Shown here piece after piece: positions 44,374 through 55,844 of a DNA stretch of 64,000 nt. Each line of letters starts with the position of its first letter. The stretch's first letter is position 1. The stretch comes from Streptomyces sp. CB01249 (GTDB taxonomy: Bacteria; Actinomycetota; Actinomycetes; Streptomycetales; Streptomycetaceae). Made by a program: the position numbers and the translations under genes. The DNA is taken from NCBI RefSeq assembly GCF_001905735.1, contig NZ_LISW01000001.1:1148801-1212800 (forward strand), in the 5' to 3' direction. The notes under the pieces are model-generated. The model worked only from the letters and a program-made list of their open reading frames with translations. It made no database searches and was not told where the DNA came from.

Positions 44374-45288
44374 TCAGATCAGGTCGGCGCGCTTGTAGAA
44401 GAACAGGGCCGGCTTCGTCAGCAGACGGGCCGAGGCCAGGAACTCCATCAGCCCCGAACAGCTCGACCGCATCAGGGACTTGTGGTGCTCGTTGGTCTTC
44501 GCCTCGGCCCGCGCCCGGGCGGCGTCCAGACCGGCGTTCGCGTAGACGTCCCGGTTCACCATGCTGGTGACGATGTAGTACGAGGCGATGGCGACGACGA
44601 GCGCGTTGAGGTGGCGGCGCACCGGGCCCGCGTCACGCAGCCGCTTGCGGGTCTCGTCGCGGGCGAACTTCATGTGGCGGGACTCCTCCACCACATGGAT
44701 GTTGTTGATCGTGCGGACGAACGGCGCGACGCGCTCGTCGCGCATCCAGTCGCGCTGCATCACGTCGAGCACCTCCTCCGCCACGAGGATCGCCGCGTAC
44801 GCCGCCTCGCCGAAGGCAAGGGTCTTGAAGGCGCGGCCCAGTTCGACCACCGGGCGGCGCGGCCGGTACGCCGGTGCGCCCAGCTTCGCCGCGCCCCGGG
44901 CGAACATGATCGAGTGCCGGCACTCGTCGGCCACCTCGGTCAGCGCCCACTGGAAGCGCGGGTCGGTCGGGTCCTTGGCGTACATGTCCCGCAGCACCAT
45001 CTGCTGGAGGATCATCTCGAACCAGATGCCGGTGCTGGCGACGGAAGCGGCCTCCTGCCGGGTCAGCGCCTTGCGCTGAGCCTCCGTCAGTTCGCCCCAG
45101 TACGCGGTGGCGTAGAGGGTGCTCCACTCGGGGCTCGCCCCGTGGTGGTCCGTGTCGAGGGGGGTGTCCCAGTCCACCTCGGTGGCCGGGTCGTACGAGA
45201 GCTTCGCGGACGAATCGAGCAGGCGCCGGGCGACGTCCTGCTCGGCGGCCCGGTCCTGGTCCTCCGGCCGAACGGTGCTGCTTGCCAT
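44374..45288 (-). CDS. AurF-like diiron oxygenase
   Basis: The 304-aa helical product has two carboxylate-rich iron motifs, ADECRHSIMFARG and VEESRHMKFARDE, plus the ligand glutamates in MILQQMV and AEEVLDVMQRDW helices. This is the AurF/p-aminobenzoate N-oxygenase-like diiron family; many actinobacterial members are of unknown substrate. ATG 45288 follows GGAG. It is 21 nt upstream of the ferredoxin-reductase fusion and has TetR-like operators in its promoter, so the pair is a regulated oxidative unit. Confidence 0.85.
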   Translation of the reverse strand: MASSTVRPEDQDRAAEQDVARRLLDSSAKLSYDPATEVDWDTPLDTDHHGASPEWSTLYATAYWGELTEAQRKALTRQEAASVASTGIWFEMILQQMVLRDMYAKDPTDPRFQWALTEVADECRHSIMFARGAAKLGAPAYRPRRPVVELGRAFKTLAFGEAAYAAILVAEEVLDVMQRDWMRDERVAPFVRTINNIHVVEESRHMKFARDETRKRLRDAGPVRRHLNALVVAIASYYIVTSMVNRDVYANAGLDAARARAEAKTNEHHKSLMRSSCSGLMEFLASARLLTKPALFFYKRADLI

Positions 45289-45604
45289 GCTGCGGCTCCT
45301 TGACTCGAGAGATCGGCCCCGGCGCCGTCCGGCCCTCATCGGGTACGGCCCGATGAGATCGCCGGCCGTCGGACGCCGCCCTCGCTTGTTAGACGCGACG
45401 TCTAGCAAGCTGTTAGACGGAAGGTATAGCAAGAGGCACGCGCTCACTACCCCCGCGTAGGAAATTCGTACGTTCTCTCCACGGTGCGGGCGTCACCCCG
45501 GGGTTGGCGCGGGCCCTTGTCCGCGGCTCGGGGCGCGGGGGACGATGGTGATCTGCCGCGGCCCGGCGGCGCCGGCCCCGGGCAGTCCGACCCGGGGGAG
45601 CGTC
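45289..45604. promoter_or_regulatory. AurF-like promoter region with two related inverted repeats
   Basis: In this 316-nt intergenic region, GCTTGTTAGACG (45384-45395) and CGTCTAGCAAGC (45399-45410) form an inverted repeat with one mismatch and a 3-nt centre. A second, weaker copy follows at 45411-45431 (TGTTAGAC ... TATAGCA). They resemble tandem TetR-type operators. The repressor gene is not adjacent; no other gene is supported in the region. Confidence 0.65.
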
Positions 45605-46030
45605 ATGGTCATCGCCGCCGTCTACTTCGTCATCGCCGTCTCCGCGGCCGTGTCCCTCGCGCGGAGCCTCGACCGGCAGATGGAGGGCCCCCGGCTGCGG
45701 GCCGCATGGGCCGGGCGCACCGCCGAGGCGCGGTGCACGGGCGTTCGCACGGAGGAGGCGCAGGATGCCGAGGGGGTCCTGATCACCCAGTCGCACGCCA
45801 TCCTGGAGTTCCGCACGGAGGCCGGCCGGACCGTCTCCTTCGAGGAGCGCCGCCGCCAACTGGACGCAGCGGAGGGTGACTTCGTGACCGTGTACTACGC
45901 GGAGGACGCCCCCGAGGGCGCGACCGCGCAGGCTCCGGGCTTCGGTACCCGGCGCGCCAGGGAGTTGGTGGCGGGGCTGGGGTGCGCCTTCGCGCTGGTG
46001 ACCGCGGCCGTTCTCGCCGACGTGCTCTGA
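45605..46030 (+). CDS. DUF3592-like membrane protein
   Basis: The 141-aa product has a hydrophobic helix at each end (VIAAVYFVIAVSAAVSLA and ELVAGLGCAFALVTAAVLAD) and a beta-rich middle (AEARCTGVRTEEAQDAEGVL, AILEFRTEAGRTVSFEE, VTVYYAEDAPEGA), the layout of DUF3592. Function unknown. ATG 45605 is preferred to 45545 because GGGGGAG precedes it. Confidence 0.75.
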   Translation: MVIAAVYFVIAVSAAVSLARSLDRQMEGPRLRAAWAGRTAEARCTGVRTEEAQDAEGVLITQSHAILEFRTEAGRTVSFEERRRQLDAAEGDFVTVYYAEDAPEGATAQAPGFGTRRARELVAGLGCAFALVTAAVLADVL

Positions 46031-46162
46031 GGAGACGCCCCGGTTGGGCCCGTAACGTCCCGGCTCCGACCGGGCGTTGACGTGCCCAAATCAAGAAAGC
46101 GCCATCTTTTCGTGTTCACATACTTGTACGGCAAGTCTTGGCACCCCTATCCTCGCCCATCA

Positions 46163-46174
46163 GAAAGCGCTTTC
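46163..46174. promoter_or_regulatory. LacI-type palindrome upstream of the pectate lyase gene
   Basis: GAAAGCGCTTTC is a perfect 12-nt palindrome with the central GCGC usual for LacI-family operators, 29 nt before the ATG. A half-site GAAAGCGCC lies upstream at about 46092. Confidence 0.6.
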
Positions 46175-46202
46175 CATCTCTCTTCGACGAATGGGAACGA
46201 AC

Positions 46203-47753
46203 ATGAGGCGACCAGTCGCACTGAGACTTTCTGCGGCGCTGTCCACGATGGCCCTGGCGGCCGCGGCCGGAGCGGTCCTGACGATGCCCGCGGCATCCGC
46301 CGCCGTCGCGGGCGGCGCCACCGGCTACGCGAGCCAGAACGGCGGCACCACGGGCGGCGCGGGCGGGCAGACCGTACGGGCCACCACCGGGACCCAGATC
46401 CACCAGGCCCTGTGCGGCCGGGCCAGCAGCAGCACCCCGATCATCATCGAGGTCGAGGGCACCATCAACCACGCCAACACCGCCAAGGTGTCCGGCGACA
46501 GCTGCAACACGGCGGCCGGTGTCATCGAGCTCAAGCAGATCAGCAACGTCACCCTCGTCGGCGTCGGCAGCGGGGCCGTCTTCGACCAACTGGGCATCCA
46601 CATCCGCCAGTCCAGCAACATCATCATCCAGAACGTGACCGTCAAGAACGTCAAGAAGTCCGGCTCGCCCACCTCCAACGGCGGCGACGCCATCGGCATG
46701 GAGAGCGACGTCCGCAACGTCTGGGTCGACCACGCGACCCTGGAGGCGTCCGGCGGCGAGGACGACGGCTTCGACGGCCTCTTCGACATGAAGGACAACA
46801 CCCAGTACGTGACGCTGTCCTACAGCACCCTGCGCAACTCCGGCCGGGGCGGCCTCATCGGCTCCAGCGAGACCCAGCTCGACAACGGCTACGTCACGTT
46901 CCACCACAACCTGTACGAGAACGTCGACTCGCGCACACCGCTGCTGCGCGGCGGCATCGCCCACATCTACAACAACTACTACGTGAAGCTGAACAAGTCC
47001 GGGATCAACTCCCGGGCCGGTGCCCACGCCAAGGTGGACAACAACTACTTCAAGGACTCCAAGGACGTCCTGGGCACCTTCTACACCGACACCACCGGGT
47101 ACTGGCAGGTCAGCGGCAACACCTTCGACAACGTCACCTGGTCCTCGCCCGGCACCGAGAACCACCCGGCCGGCCCGAACCCGCAGTCCAACACCACGGT
47201 CAGCATCCCCTACGCGTACACCCTCGACGCGTCCTCCTGCGTGCCCGCGATCGTGACCAGCACGGCGGGCGCCAACAAGGGGCTCAAGGTCTCGGACGGC
47301 AACTGCTCCACGACGAACCCGACCGATCCGACGGACCCCACCGACCCGACCGATCCCACGGACCCGACCGACCCGACCACACCCGCCGGCACCAACCTCA
47401 GCCTCGGCGCCGGTGCCGACGGCTCCAGCAAGGCGAGCGGAACCAGCTACGGCAACGTGCGCGACGGTGACCTGAACACCTACTGGTCCCCGGCCGGATC
47501 GACCGGCTCCATCTCCGTCAAGTGGCCCTCCGCCACCACGGTCTCCGCCGTCACCATCCGCGAGGCCGCGGGCGCCCAGGGCGTGACCGGCTCCTGGCGG
47601 CTCCTGAACGCCGACACCGGAGCGGTCCTCAAGACCGGCAGCGGCGCGGGCACGATCACCATCCCGGCCACCTCCCTGCGCAAGATCACCTTCGAGATCA
47701 CCTCGGCCGGTGGCACGCCGAGGATCGCCGAGTTCGAGACGTACGCGGGATAG
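46203..47753 (+). CDS. secreted pectate lyase (PL1) with C-terminal discoidin-like module
   Basis: The 516-aa precursor has a signal peptide (about residues 1-34, MRRPVALRLSAALSTMALAA to ASA), a PL1 right-handed beta helix (VWVDHATLEASGGEDDGFDG and SRTPLLRGGIAHIYNNYYVK active-site regions), a linker of TDP repeats (about residues 372-395) and a C-terminal F5/8 or discoidin-like domain (NLSLGAGADGSSKASG to the end). It cleaves polygalacturonate by beta-elimination outside the cell. ATG 46203 follows GGGA; ATG 46191 is an alternative. Confidence 0.92.
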   Translation: MRRPVALRLSAALSTMALAAAAGAVLTMPAASAAVAGGATGYASQNGGTTGGAGGQTVRATTGTQIHQALCGRASSSTPIIIEVEGTINHANTAKVSGDSCNTAAGVIELKQISNVTLVGVGSGAVFDQLGIHIRQSSNIIIQNVTVKNVKKSGSPTSNGGDAIGMESDVRNVWVDHATLEASGGEDDGFDGLFDMKDNTQYVTLSYSTLRNSGRGGLIGSSETQLDNGYVTFHHNLYENVDSRTPLLRGGIAHIYNNYYVKLNKSGINSRAGAHAKVDNNYFKDSKDVLGTFYTDTTGYWQVSGNTFDNVTWSSPGTENHPAGPNPQSNTTVSIPYAYTLDASSCVPAIVTSTAGANKGLKVSDGNCSTTNPTDPTDPTDPTDPTDPTDPTTPAGTNLSLGAGADGSSKASGTSYGNVRDGDLNTYWSPAGSTGSISVKWPSATTVSAVTIREAAGAQGVTGSWRLLNADTGAVLKTGSGAGTITIPATSLRKITFEITSAGGTPRIAEFETYAG

Positions 47754-48034
47754 CGGCCCCGCCCGCACAGCCGGGCCGGTCCGGGGAGCTCCACCCTCCC
47801 CGGGCCGGCCCTTCGCGCACCACTGCGCCGGACGGATGGGCGCGGCCCGCGAATCGGACGATCAAGGAAGAACGCCCGGCCCCGTATGACCACCATGGAG
47901 CCGGGCAGGCGGTACGCAAGGGCACCGCCCCGGCGGGCAGCCGGCAGATCCGAGACGGGGAGCCGGCACCCGAGGAGACCATCGACAGCGTCGAGGCCCG
48001 CGACAAGGCGCAGACGCAGGAGAGGACGACCGCT

Positions 48035-48349
48035 GTGAAGCAGGAGACCGCGGAGAAGGCAGCCCAGGCCACCGTCCAGGTGCGCGACAAGGCGGCACTG
48101 GTCGCCCAGAAGCTGAAGGAGCGCACGCCGGACCCCGTGCTGGAGAAGACGGCCCAGGCCGCGGCCCAGGTACGCGAGAGCGCGGCGAAGGCCGGACAGT
48201 ACGCGGCGGACAAGGCGCCGGAACCCCTGCGGGAGACCGCGGGCCAGGCCGCCACCGCGGCGCGCGCCCACCGCACCCCGCTGCTCGCGGCCGGGGCCCT
48301 GCTCGCGGTGGTCATGCTGGTCCGCCGCGGCCGGGGCCACCGCCGGTGA
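48035..48349 (+). CDS. DUF3618-like small protein with C-terminal membrane helix
   Basis: The 104-aa product is an Ala/Lys/Glu-rich amphipathic helix (VRDKAALVAQKLKERTPDP, ESAAKAGQYAADKAPEPLR) followed by one membrane helix (PLLAAGALLAVVMLVRRG). It matches the C-terminal half of DUF3618-type proteins. The reading frame stays open upstream to 47900 with partly family-like residues (EETIDSVEARDKAQTQERTT) but no start, suggesting the N-terminal DUF3618 motif was lost. GTG 48035 follows GGAGAGG. It overlaps the DUF4235 gene by 4 nt. Confidence 0.65.
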   Translation: MKQETAEKAAQATVQVRDKAALVAQKLKERTPDPVLEKTAQAAAQVRESAAKAGQYAADKAPEPLRETAGQAATAARAHRTPLLAAGALLAVVMLVRRGRGHRR

Positions 48350-48612
48350 ACGCGGCCAAGATCGCCTACAAGCCGGTCGGGCTCATCCTGGGCGCCGCGG
48401 GCGGCATGCTCGCGGGCATGGCGTTCAAGCAGGTGTGGAAGGTCATCGAGGGCGAGGGCGATGCCCCCGACGCCATGGACGAGGACCGCCGCTGGAGGGA
48501 GATCCTGCTCGCCGCTGCCGTCCAGGGCGCGATCTTCGCCGTGGTCAAGGCGGCGATAGAGCGTTCCGGCGCGGTGACCGCCCGCCGCCTGACGGGCAGC
48601 TGGCCGGGCTGA
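48346..48612 (+). CDS. DUF4235 membrane protein
   Basis: The 88-aa product has the DUF4235 pattern: YKPVGLILGAAGGMLAGMAF, the central DRRWREILLAAAVQGAIFAV with its conserved Trp-Arg-Glu, and AIERSGAVTARRLTG. Two helices. In streptomycetes it usually follows a DUF3618 gene, as here, with a holin-like DUF1469 gene missing. GTG 48346 overlaps the upstream stop. Function unknown. Confidence 0.85.
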   Translation: MNAAKIAYKPVGLILGAAGGMLAGMAFKQVWKVIEGEGDAPDAMDEDRRWREILLAAAVQGAIFAVVKAAIERSGAVTARRLTGSWPG

Positions 48613-48629
48613 AGCGGCGCGGCGGAAAC

Positions 48630-48669
48630 GGAGGGGGCCGACGCCGGATCTCGGGCGCCGGCCCCCTCC
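48630..48669 (+). terminator. terminator after the DUF4235 gene
   Basis: An 11-bp GC stem (48630-48640 with 48659-48669), extended by a partly paired inner part, lies 17 nt after the stop codon. Confidence 0.75.
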
Positions 48670-48746
48670 GCGTACCAGGAACCGCCGGCAGGCGCACGCG
48701 GGCCGTGCGCGGGCGAACCCGGCGTTCTTCGGGGAACGTGGATCAC

Positions 48747-48992
48747 ATGACTCCTTCGCAGACCCCCGACCCGGACCGGGAACGCCGCGAGACCACAGGA
48801 CCGCAAGCCGCCGGCGGAGTGCCGCCCGGGGAGACGCCGCCCCCTGAGAGCGGCCTGTCGGGGGCGGGGCCCCAGGACACCACGTACAACCCGCCGAAGG
48901 GCTGGGCCAAGGCCCCGATGGCGCTGATCATCGGCATCACGCTGCTCATGGCGGCGTTCTTCCTGGTGTACGCGATCATCCTGCTGCTCTGA
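48747..48992 (+). CDS. small C-tail-anchored membrane protein (DUF6480-like)
   Basis: The 81-aa product is a Pro/Gly-rich hydrophilic stretch (residues 1-52) followed by one membrane helix (MALIIGITLLMAAFFLVYAI). A small streptomycete-specific protein of unknown role; DUF6480 is assigned by resemblance. ATG 48747, with GGGGAA 12 nt upstream. Confidence 0.7.
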   Translation: MTPSQTPDPDRERRETTGPQAAGGVPPGETPPPESGLSGAGPQDTTYNPPKGWAKAPMALIIGITLLMAAFFLVYAIILLL

Positions 48993-49150
48993 CGCGGGGG
49001 AGCGGCGACCCGAACCCGAACAGCCGAACCCGCCCGGCGGGAAGGCTGTGTCCGCGCGCCCGCACGGGCGGCCCGCCCTGCCGGGTGCGTCGACCTCGCA
49101 TAGCTTGAGGAAAAGGCGCATACATGCACGTTCCGAAGGAGTCGACGCAC

Positions 49151-50809
49151 GTGACGGACGTATCGAGCAGGGGGCCCGCCGCCGGTGACGAGCGCGAGAC
49201 GCTCACCAACCGGCAGGGCCACCCCGTGTACGACAACCAGAACCAGCGCACCGTCGGCGCCCGCGGCCCGGCCACGCTGGAGAACTACCAGTTCCTGGAG
49301 AAGATCAGCCACTTCGACCGCGAGCGGATCCCCGAACGCGTCGTGCACGCCCGGGGCGTGACCGCGTACGGCTACTTCGAGGCGTACGGTGCCCTCGGCG
49401 ACGAGCCCGTCGCCCGCTTCACCCGCGCCAAGCTCTTCCAGGAGCGCGGAAAGCGCACGGACGTCGCGGTGCGCTTCTCGACCGTCATCGGCGGCCGGGA
49501 CTCCTCCGAGGCGGCGCGCGACCCGCGCGGTTTCGCGGTGAAGTTCTACACCGAGGACGGCAACTGGGACCTCGTCGGGAACAACCTGGGGATCTTCTTC
49601 ATCCGGGACGCGATCAAGTTCCCCGACGTCATCCACGCGCTCAAGCCGGACCCCGTCACGTTCGAGCAGCAGCCGAGGCGCATCTTCGACTTCATGTCGC
49701 AGACGCCCGAGTCGATGCACATGCTGGTCAACCTGTTCAGCCCGCGTGGCATCCCGGCGGACTACCGCCACATGCAGGGCTTCGGCGTCAACACGTACAA
49801 GTGGGTCAACGAGACCGGCGAGTCCTTCCTCGTGAAGTACCACTGGATGCCCAAGGCGGGCGTGCGCAGCATGACCGAGGAGGACGCGGCCAACGTACAG
49901 GCCGACGGCCTCGGTCACGCCACGAAGGACCTGTACGAGGCGGTGGGGCGCGGGGCCCACCCGGAGTGGGAACTGCTCGTCCAGCTGATGGACGACCACG
50001 ACCATCCGGAGCTGGACTTCGACCCGCTGGACGACACCAAGACCTGGCCCGAGCAGGACTTCCCGCCCAAGGCGGTGGGCCGGATGGTGCTCGACCGGAT
50101 GCCGGAGAACTACTTCGCGGAGAACGACCAGATCTCCTTCGGCACCGGTGTGCTGGTGGACGGGCTCGACTTCTCCGACGACAAGATGCTGGTGGGCCGC
50201 ACCTTCTCGTATAGCGACACCCAGCGCTACCGGGTCGGGCCCAACTACTTGCAACTGCCGGTGAACCAGGCCAAGAACGCCACGGTGCGCACCAATCAGC
50301 GCGACGGCCTGATGACGTATCACGTGGACGGCGGCGGCGGGAACCCGATCGTCAACTACGAGCCGTCCATCACGGGCGGCCTGCGTGAGGCGCACTACCC
50401 CACGCACGACGAGGTGGGCCCCGAGGTGCGCGGCCGGCTCACCCGCAAGCGCATCCCCCGGACCAACGACTATCTCCAGGCCGGGCAGCGCTACCTCCTG
50501 ATGGAGCAGTGGGAGCGCGACGACCTCGTGCTCAACCTCGTCAACCTGCTGTCGCAGTGCGACCGGCCGGTCCAGGAGCGGATGGTCTGGCACTTCCTGC
50601 TCGTGGAGAACGAACTGGGCCTCAAGATCGGTAAGGGGCTCCGCATCACTCCGGCGGACGTGAAGGACCTGGAGCCGCTGCCCGGCCAGACCCTCACCGA
50701 CGAGGACCGGCAGCGCCTCTCCCGCCTCGGCGACAACCCGCCGCGCGACGTCACCGGTCTCACCATGACCCACTGCGTTCCCGACGAGCGCCACGTCGTC
50801 ACCCGCTGA
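49151..50809 (+). CDS. katA: monofunctional heme catalase
   Basis: The 552-aa product is a typical catalase (2 H2O2 to O2 and water). The distal His is in [15 protein letters not shown] (H66), the distal Asn in [15 protein letters not shown], the proximal Tyr in [17 protein letters not shown], and [20 protein letters not shown] is the catalase signature. GTG 49151, 9 nt after AAGGAG, is used; ATG 49124 with its own good ribosome-binding site would add nine residues. The symbol follows the common small-subunit type and is not exclusive. Confidence 0.93.
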   Translation: MTDVSSRGPAAGDERETLTNRQGHPVYDNQNQRTVGARGPATLENYQFLEKISHFDRERIPERVVHARGVTAYGYFEAYGALGDEPVARFTRAKLFQERGKRTDVAVRFSTVIGGRDSSEAARDPRGFAVKFYTEDGNWDLVGNNLGIFFIRDAIKFPDVIHALKPDPVTFEQQPRRIFDFMSQTPESMHMLVNLFSPRGIPADYRHMQGFGVNTYKWVNETGESFLVKYHWMPKAGVRSMTEEDAANVQADGLGHATKDLYEAVGRGAHPEWELLVQLMDDHDHPELDFDPLDDTKTWPEQDFPPKAVGRMVLDRMPENYFAENDQISFGTGVLVDGLDFSDDKMLVGRTFSYSDTQRYRVGPNYLQLPVNQAKNATVRTNQRDGLMTYHVDGGGGNPIVNYEPSITGGLREAHYPTHDEVGPEVRGRLTRKRIPRTNDYLQAGQRYLLMEQWERDDLVLNLVNLLSQCDRPVQERMVWHFLLVENELGLKIGKGLRITPADVKDLEPLPGQTLTDEDRQRLSRLGDNPPRDVTGLTMTHCVPDERHVVTR

Positions 50810-50814
50810 CGCGA

Positions 50815-50849
50815 CCGGCCCTCCCGCGCGTCCGCCGCGGGAGGGCCGG
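50815..50849. terminator. bidirectional terminator between catalase and GH62 genes
   Basis: A perfect 14-bp stem (50815-50828 with 50836-50849) around a 7-nt loop separates convergent genes. Confidence 0.9.
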
Positions 50850-50859
50850 CCCGGTGCGG

Positions 50860-52332
50860 TCAGTGCTTGAGCGTCAGCAGACCGGGCCGGTACGGCAGGA
50901 GACCGTAGTCACCGCCGGACTGGGGGCTGCGGCCCTGGTAGAGCAGCTGCAGGTTGCAGGGGTCGACGGTCATGGTCTGGTCGGCGCTGGTGCGGATCAG
51001 TTCGCCGTGGCTGATGTCGTTGGTCCAGGTGGCGCCACTGTTGGCCTTGCCCGCGAAGGGGTTGCCCTCGGTCGCGGCCTGGGGCGTCCACGACCCGTTC
51101 AGGCTGGTGGCCGTGAACGAGCGGAAGTAGCGGCCCTGGGAACCGATCGCTTCGACGATCATGAGGTAACGGTTCTGGCCCTGCAGCTTGTACACCTGCG
51201 GGGCTTCGAACAGGTTGTTCGTGGTGTCGCTCATGACCACGGTCGAGGACGACCCGAAGCTGCCCGGGAAGTTACCGATCGGCATGCTCGCCCGGTAGAT
51301 CTTGCCGTTGTCACCCGCGAAGAACAGGTACATGTTCGTCCCGTCCCCGATGATCGTCTGGTCGATCGGTCCCGTGCCGGAGCCGCTGATGCTCCCGGAG
51401 AAGAGCGTCTGCGGGGCCGACCAGCCGTTCGCGTTGGTGGGGTCGTTCGACGTCCGGTACGAGAAGGCGGTCGCGCCCCACTGGTAGGTGAGCACCCAGA
51501 TGTTCTTCGGCGCGAAGTAGAAGAGCGTGGGTGCGACGGTCCCGGAGGACATCGCGTTCTGCCCGGCCGACGCCATGTCCGACCAGTTGGTGAACGGGCT
51601 GAAGTTCATGGACCCCCAGCTCGACCCCAGGTCGTGCGTCGTCGCGTAGACGAGTTGCTTGCCGTTGTACGGGACGACGGTGAAGTCCTTCAGCGAGGCC
51701 CAGCCGGACCGGGGCTGCGCCAGCGCGCCCGTGGAGCTCCAGCTGTAGGAGGACGGGAGCTCGCACGTACCGGTGCCGGGGTTCTCGTCGCCGGCCTTCA
51801 CCAGCTTCCACTGCTGGTTGGCGCCGCTCCAGTCGTCGTACTGGACGATGTTCGCGCCGTCGGCGGTGGAGGCGCCCTGCACTTCGAGGGCCTTGCCGCT
51901 GTGGCGCGAGATCAGCCGCACATATCCGTCACCGCTGTCGGCGAGCCGCCACTGCTGGTTGGTGGCGTTCAGATCGGTCCACTGGACGATGGAACCGCCG
52001 TTCGCGGACGACCAGTTGTAGACGTCCAGCACCTTGCCCGAGTGGCGGGACCTGATGCGGTAGTAGCCGTCGCCGGAATCGACGAACTGCCACTGCTGCT
52101 GGGCCTGGTCGTTCCGGGACCACTGGGTGATGCGGGCGCCGTCATCGGTCGCCAGGTTGTATACGTCCAGCGCCTTGCCGCTGTTGCGGTTGACCAGCAC
52201 GTACGAGGCGCTGGGGTCCACGGTCGCGGCGGCGGCGGGCTGCGCACCGAGGAACCCGGCGACGAGCAGCAGGGGCGCCAGGACGGCGAGCAACCGTCCT
52301 CGGCGGAAGGGAAACAAGGGGCGACACCGCAT
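50860..52332 (-). CDS. secreted GH62 alpha-L-arabinofuranosidase with ricin-type CBM13
   Basis: The 490-aa precursor has a signal peptide ([20 protein letters not shown], cleaved near AAAAT), a ricin-B lectin CBM13 (about residues 35-170) with three QxW repeats (QQQWQF, NQQWRL, NQQWKL), and a GH62 five-bladed propeller (about 175-490: [54 protein letters not shown]). It removes arabinose side chains from arabinoxylan. ATG 52332 follows AGGAGG. LacI-type sites lie in the promoter shared with xylanase. Confidence 0.94.
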   Translation of the reverse strand: MRCRPLFPFRRGRLLAVLAPLLLVAGFLGAQPAAAATVDPSASYVLVNRNSGKALDVYNLATDDGARITQWSRNDQAQQQWQFVDSGDGYYRIRSRHSGKVLDVYNWSSANGGSIVQWTDLNATNQQWRLADSGDGYVRLISRHSGKALEVQGASTADGANIVQYDDWSGANQQWKLVKAGDENPGTGTCELPSSYSWSSTGALAQPRSGWASLKDFTVVPYNGKQLVYATTHDLGSSWGSMNFSPFTNWSDMASAGQNAMSSGTVAPTLFYFAPKNIWVLTYQWGATAFSYRTSNDPTNANGWSAPQTLFSGSISGSGTGPIDQTIIGDGTNMYLFFAGDNGKIYRASMPIGNFPGSFGSSSTVVMSDTTNNLFEAPQVYKLQGQNRYLMIVEAIGSQGRYFRSFTATSLNGSWTPQAATEGNPFAGKANSGATWTNDISHGELIRTSADQTMTVDPCNLQLLYQGRSPQSGGDYGLLPYRPGLLTLKH

Positions 52333-52376
52333 GGGGGGACCTCCTGAGAGCAGGGGTTTGAGGGCAGAGACATCGC

Positions 52377-54085
<1,709 letters not shown>

Positions 54086-54136
54086 CAAGGTCCCGCCTCG
54101 GCCTCCTCGCCCGACGGGGAATCCGCTGAGAGCCCC

Positions 54137-54167
54137 GGGGGCCACCGCCGTCACGGCGGTGGCCCCC
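54137..54167 (+). terminator. terminator after the GH10 xylanase gene
   Basis: A perfect 14-bp GC stem (54137-54150 with 54154-54167) around TCA, 52 nt after the xylanase stop. Confidence 0.88.
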
Positions 54168-54237
54168 CGCGGCGTGGCCTCCCCGCCCCGCCCGTCGAGC
54201 AACCCCCGCACCGGCACCTCGAAAGGGAACCGCTTCC

Positions 54238-55773
54238 GTGCACACGTACGAAAACCCGGTGATCAGCGGCTTCCACCCCGATCCGAGCGTCTGCCGGGTC
54301 GGTGACGATTACTACCTGGTGTGCTCCAGCTTCGAGTACTTCCCGGGGCTGCCCCTTTTCCACAGCAAGGACCTGGTGCACTGGGAGCAGATCGGCAACG
54401 TCCTGGACCGCCCAGGGCAGCTGCCCCTGCCCCTCCCCGGCGCCAAGGCCTCCGGCGGCCTGTACGCGCCCACGATCCGCCACCACGACGGCCGTTACTG
54501 GGTCATCAACACCAACATCGACGGGGGCGGCAACTTCGTCGTCACGGCCGAGCGGCCCGAGGGGCCGTGGAGCGATCCGGTGTGGATCGACCTGACCGGC
54601 ATCGACCCCGACCTCGCCTGGGAGGAGGACGGCACCTGCTGGTGCGCCTTCTCCGGACCCGCCGGGGGTATCAACATGGCCAGGATCGACCCGGTCACGG
54701 GGAAGGTCCTGGAGGGACCTTTCCCCACGTGGTCGGGCAGCGGTCTCAAGTTCCCCGAGGCGCCGCACCTCTACCGCATCGGCGACTGGTGGTACCTGCT
54801 GATCGCGGAAGGCGGCACGGAACGCGGCCACAGCGTGTCCATCGCCCGCAGCCGCTCGCCGCGCGGCCCCTGGGAGGGCGCACCCGGCAACCCGCTGCTT
54901 TCCCACAGCGGCACCGCCCGCGCCATTCAGAACACCGGCCACGCCGACCTGGTGGAGGCTCCGGACGGCAGTTGGTGGATGGTGCTGCTCGGCGTCCGCC
55001 CACGCGGCTTCACCCCCGACGTGCACGTGCTCGGCCGCGAGACGTACCTGACCCCCGTCGAGTGGGACGACGAGGGCTGGCCCGTGGTCGCGCCCGTCCC
55101 CGGGAAGCACCCGGCGCCGGGCGGTGCCTGGCATCCCGTCGCCGCGCCGCTGGCCCGCGACGACTTCGACGCGCCGACTCTCGCGCCGCACTGGATCTCG
55201 CCGTTCACCCGCCCGGAAGGCTCCTGGTCCCTCACCGACCAGCCCGGCCGGCTGGTTCTCCACGCCACGGGCCCCACCCTGGACACCCCCGGGTACACGT
55301 TCGTCGGCCGCCGCCAGCAGCACCACGACTGCCGGGTCACCGCACTGATCGACCCCGGCACGGGCCGCGGCGGTCTCTGCGTGCGCCTGGACGAGGCCCA
55401 CCACTACGAGGTGGAGGCCGGCGACGGGGAGGTCCGCGTCGTCGCCCGCATCGGCCCCCTGCGCCGGACCGTGGCCCGCAAGGCGGTCGCCGCCGGGCCG
55501 CTGCACCTCACCGTGGCGATCCGTACGCAGGGCCTCGTTCCCGCTTCGCCCCACCTCACGGACGGCGGCACCACGGGTCCCGACACCCTCGCCTTCTGGC
55601 TCGGCGATCCTGAAGCGCCGGACGCCTCGCCGCTGGCCGAGCTGGACGGGCGCTACCTGTCCACCGAGGTCGCCTGCGGTTTCACCGGCCGGGTGATCGG
55701 CATGTACGCCACACGGGGCTCGGTCGCGTTCGACCGGTACGAGTACGTCCCGGCTCCGCCGCCCTCCGTATGA
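54238..55773 (+). CDS. GH43 beta-xylosidase / alpha-L-arabinofuranosidase (cytoplasmic)
   Basis: The 511-aa product has the GH43 five-bladed propeller (about residues 1-310: NPVISGFHPDPSVCRVGDDY with the base Asp, KFPEAPHLYRIGDWWYLLIA with the acid Glu) and a C-terminal beta-sandwich (about 330-500). No signal peptide is seen, so it acts inside on xylo- or arabino-oligosaccharides. GTG 54238 follows AAAGGGA. LacI regulator gene is 71 nt downstream. Confidence 0.92.
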   Translation: MHTYENPVISGFHPDPSVCRVGDDYYLVCSSFEYFPGLPLFHSKDLVHWEQIGNVLDRPGQLPLPLPGAKASGGLYAPTIRHHDGRYWVINTNIDGGGNFVVTAERPEGPWSDPVWIDLTGIDPDLAWEEDGTCWCAFSGPAGGINMARIDPVTGKVLEGPFPTWSGSGLKFPEAPHLYRIGDWWYLLIAEGGTERGHSVSIARSRSPRGPWEGAPGNPLLSHSGTARAIQNTGHADLVEAPDGSWWMVLLGVRPRGFTPDVHVLGRETYLTPVEWDDEGWPVVAPVPGKHPAPGGAWHPVAAPLARDDFDAPTLAPHWISPFTRPEGSWSLTDQPGRLVLHATGPTLDTPGYTFVGRRQQHHDCRVTALIDPGTGRGGLCVRLDEAHHYEVEAGDGEVRVVARIGPLRRTVARKAVAAGPLHLTVAIRTQGLVPASPHLTDGGTTGPDTLAFWLGDPEAPDASPLAELDGRYLSTEVACGFTGRVIGMYATRGSVAFDRYEYVPAPPPSV

Positions 55774-55844
55774 GGCCCTGGGCCTGCCCGAAGCGGCCCC
55801 CGGCCTGCGAAGAGCCCCCTCCCCGGTTGGGCTAACCTTTCCCC

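Noticed and set aside
42580..45303. 907-codon open frame on the + strand across the FprB-like and AurF-like genes
   Set aside because: It runs antisense to two well-supported genes and across their boundary, with low-complexity composition.
47330..47395. Tandem repeat as a mobile or CRISPR-like element
   Set aside because: The repeated units encode the TDP linker of the pectate lyase, a normal feature of secreted multi-domain enzymes.
48743..50794. 683-codon open frame on the - strand opposite catalase
   Set aside because: Antisense shadow; it also crosses into the upstream small gene.
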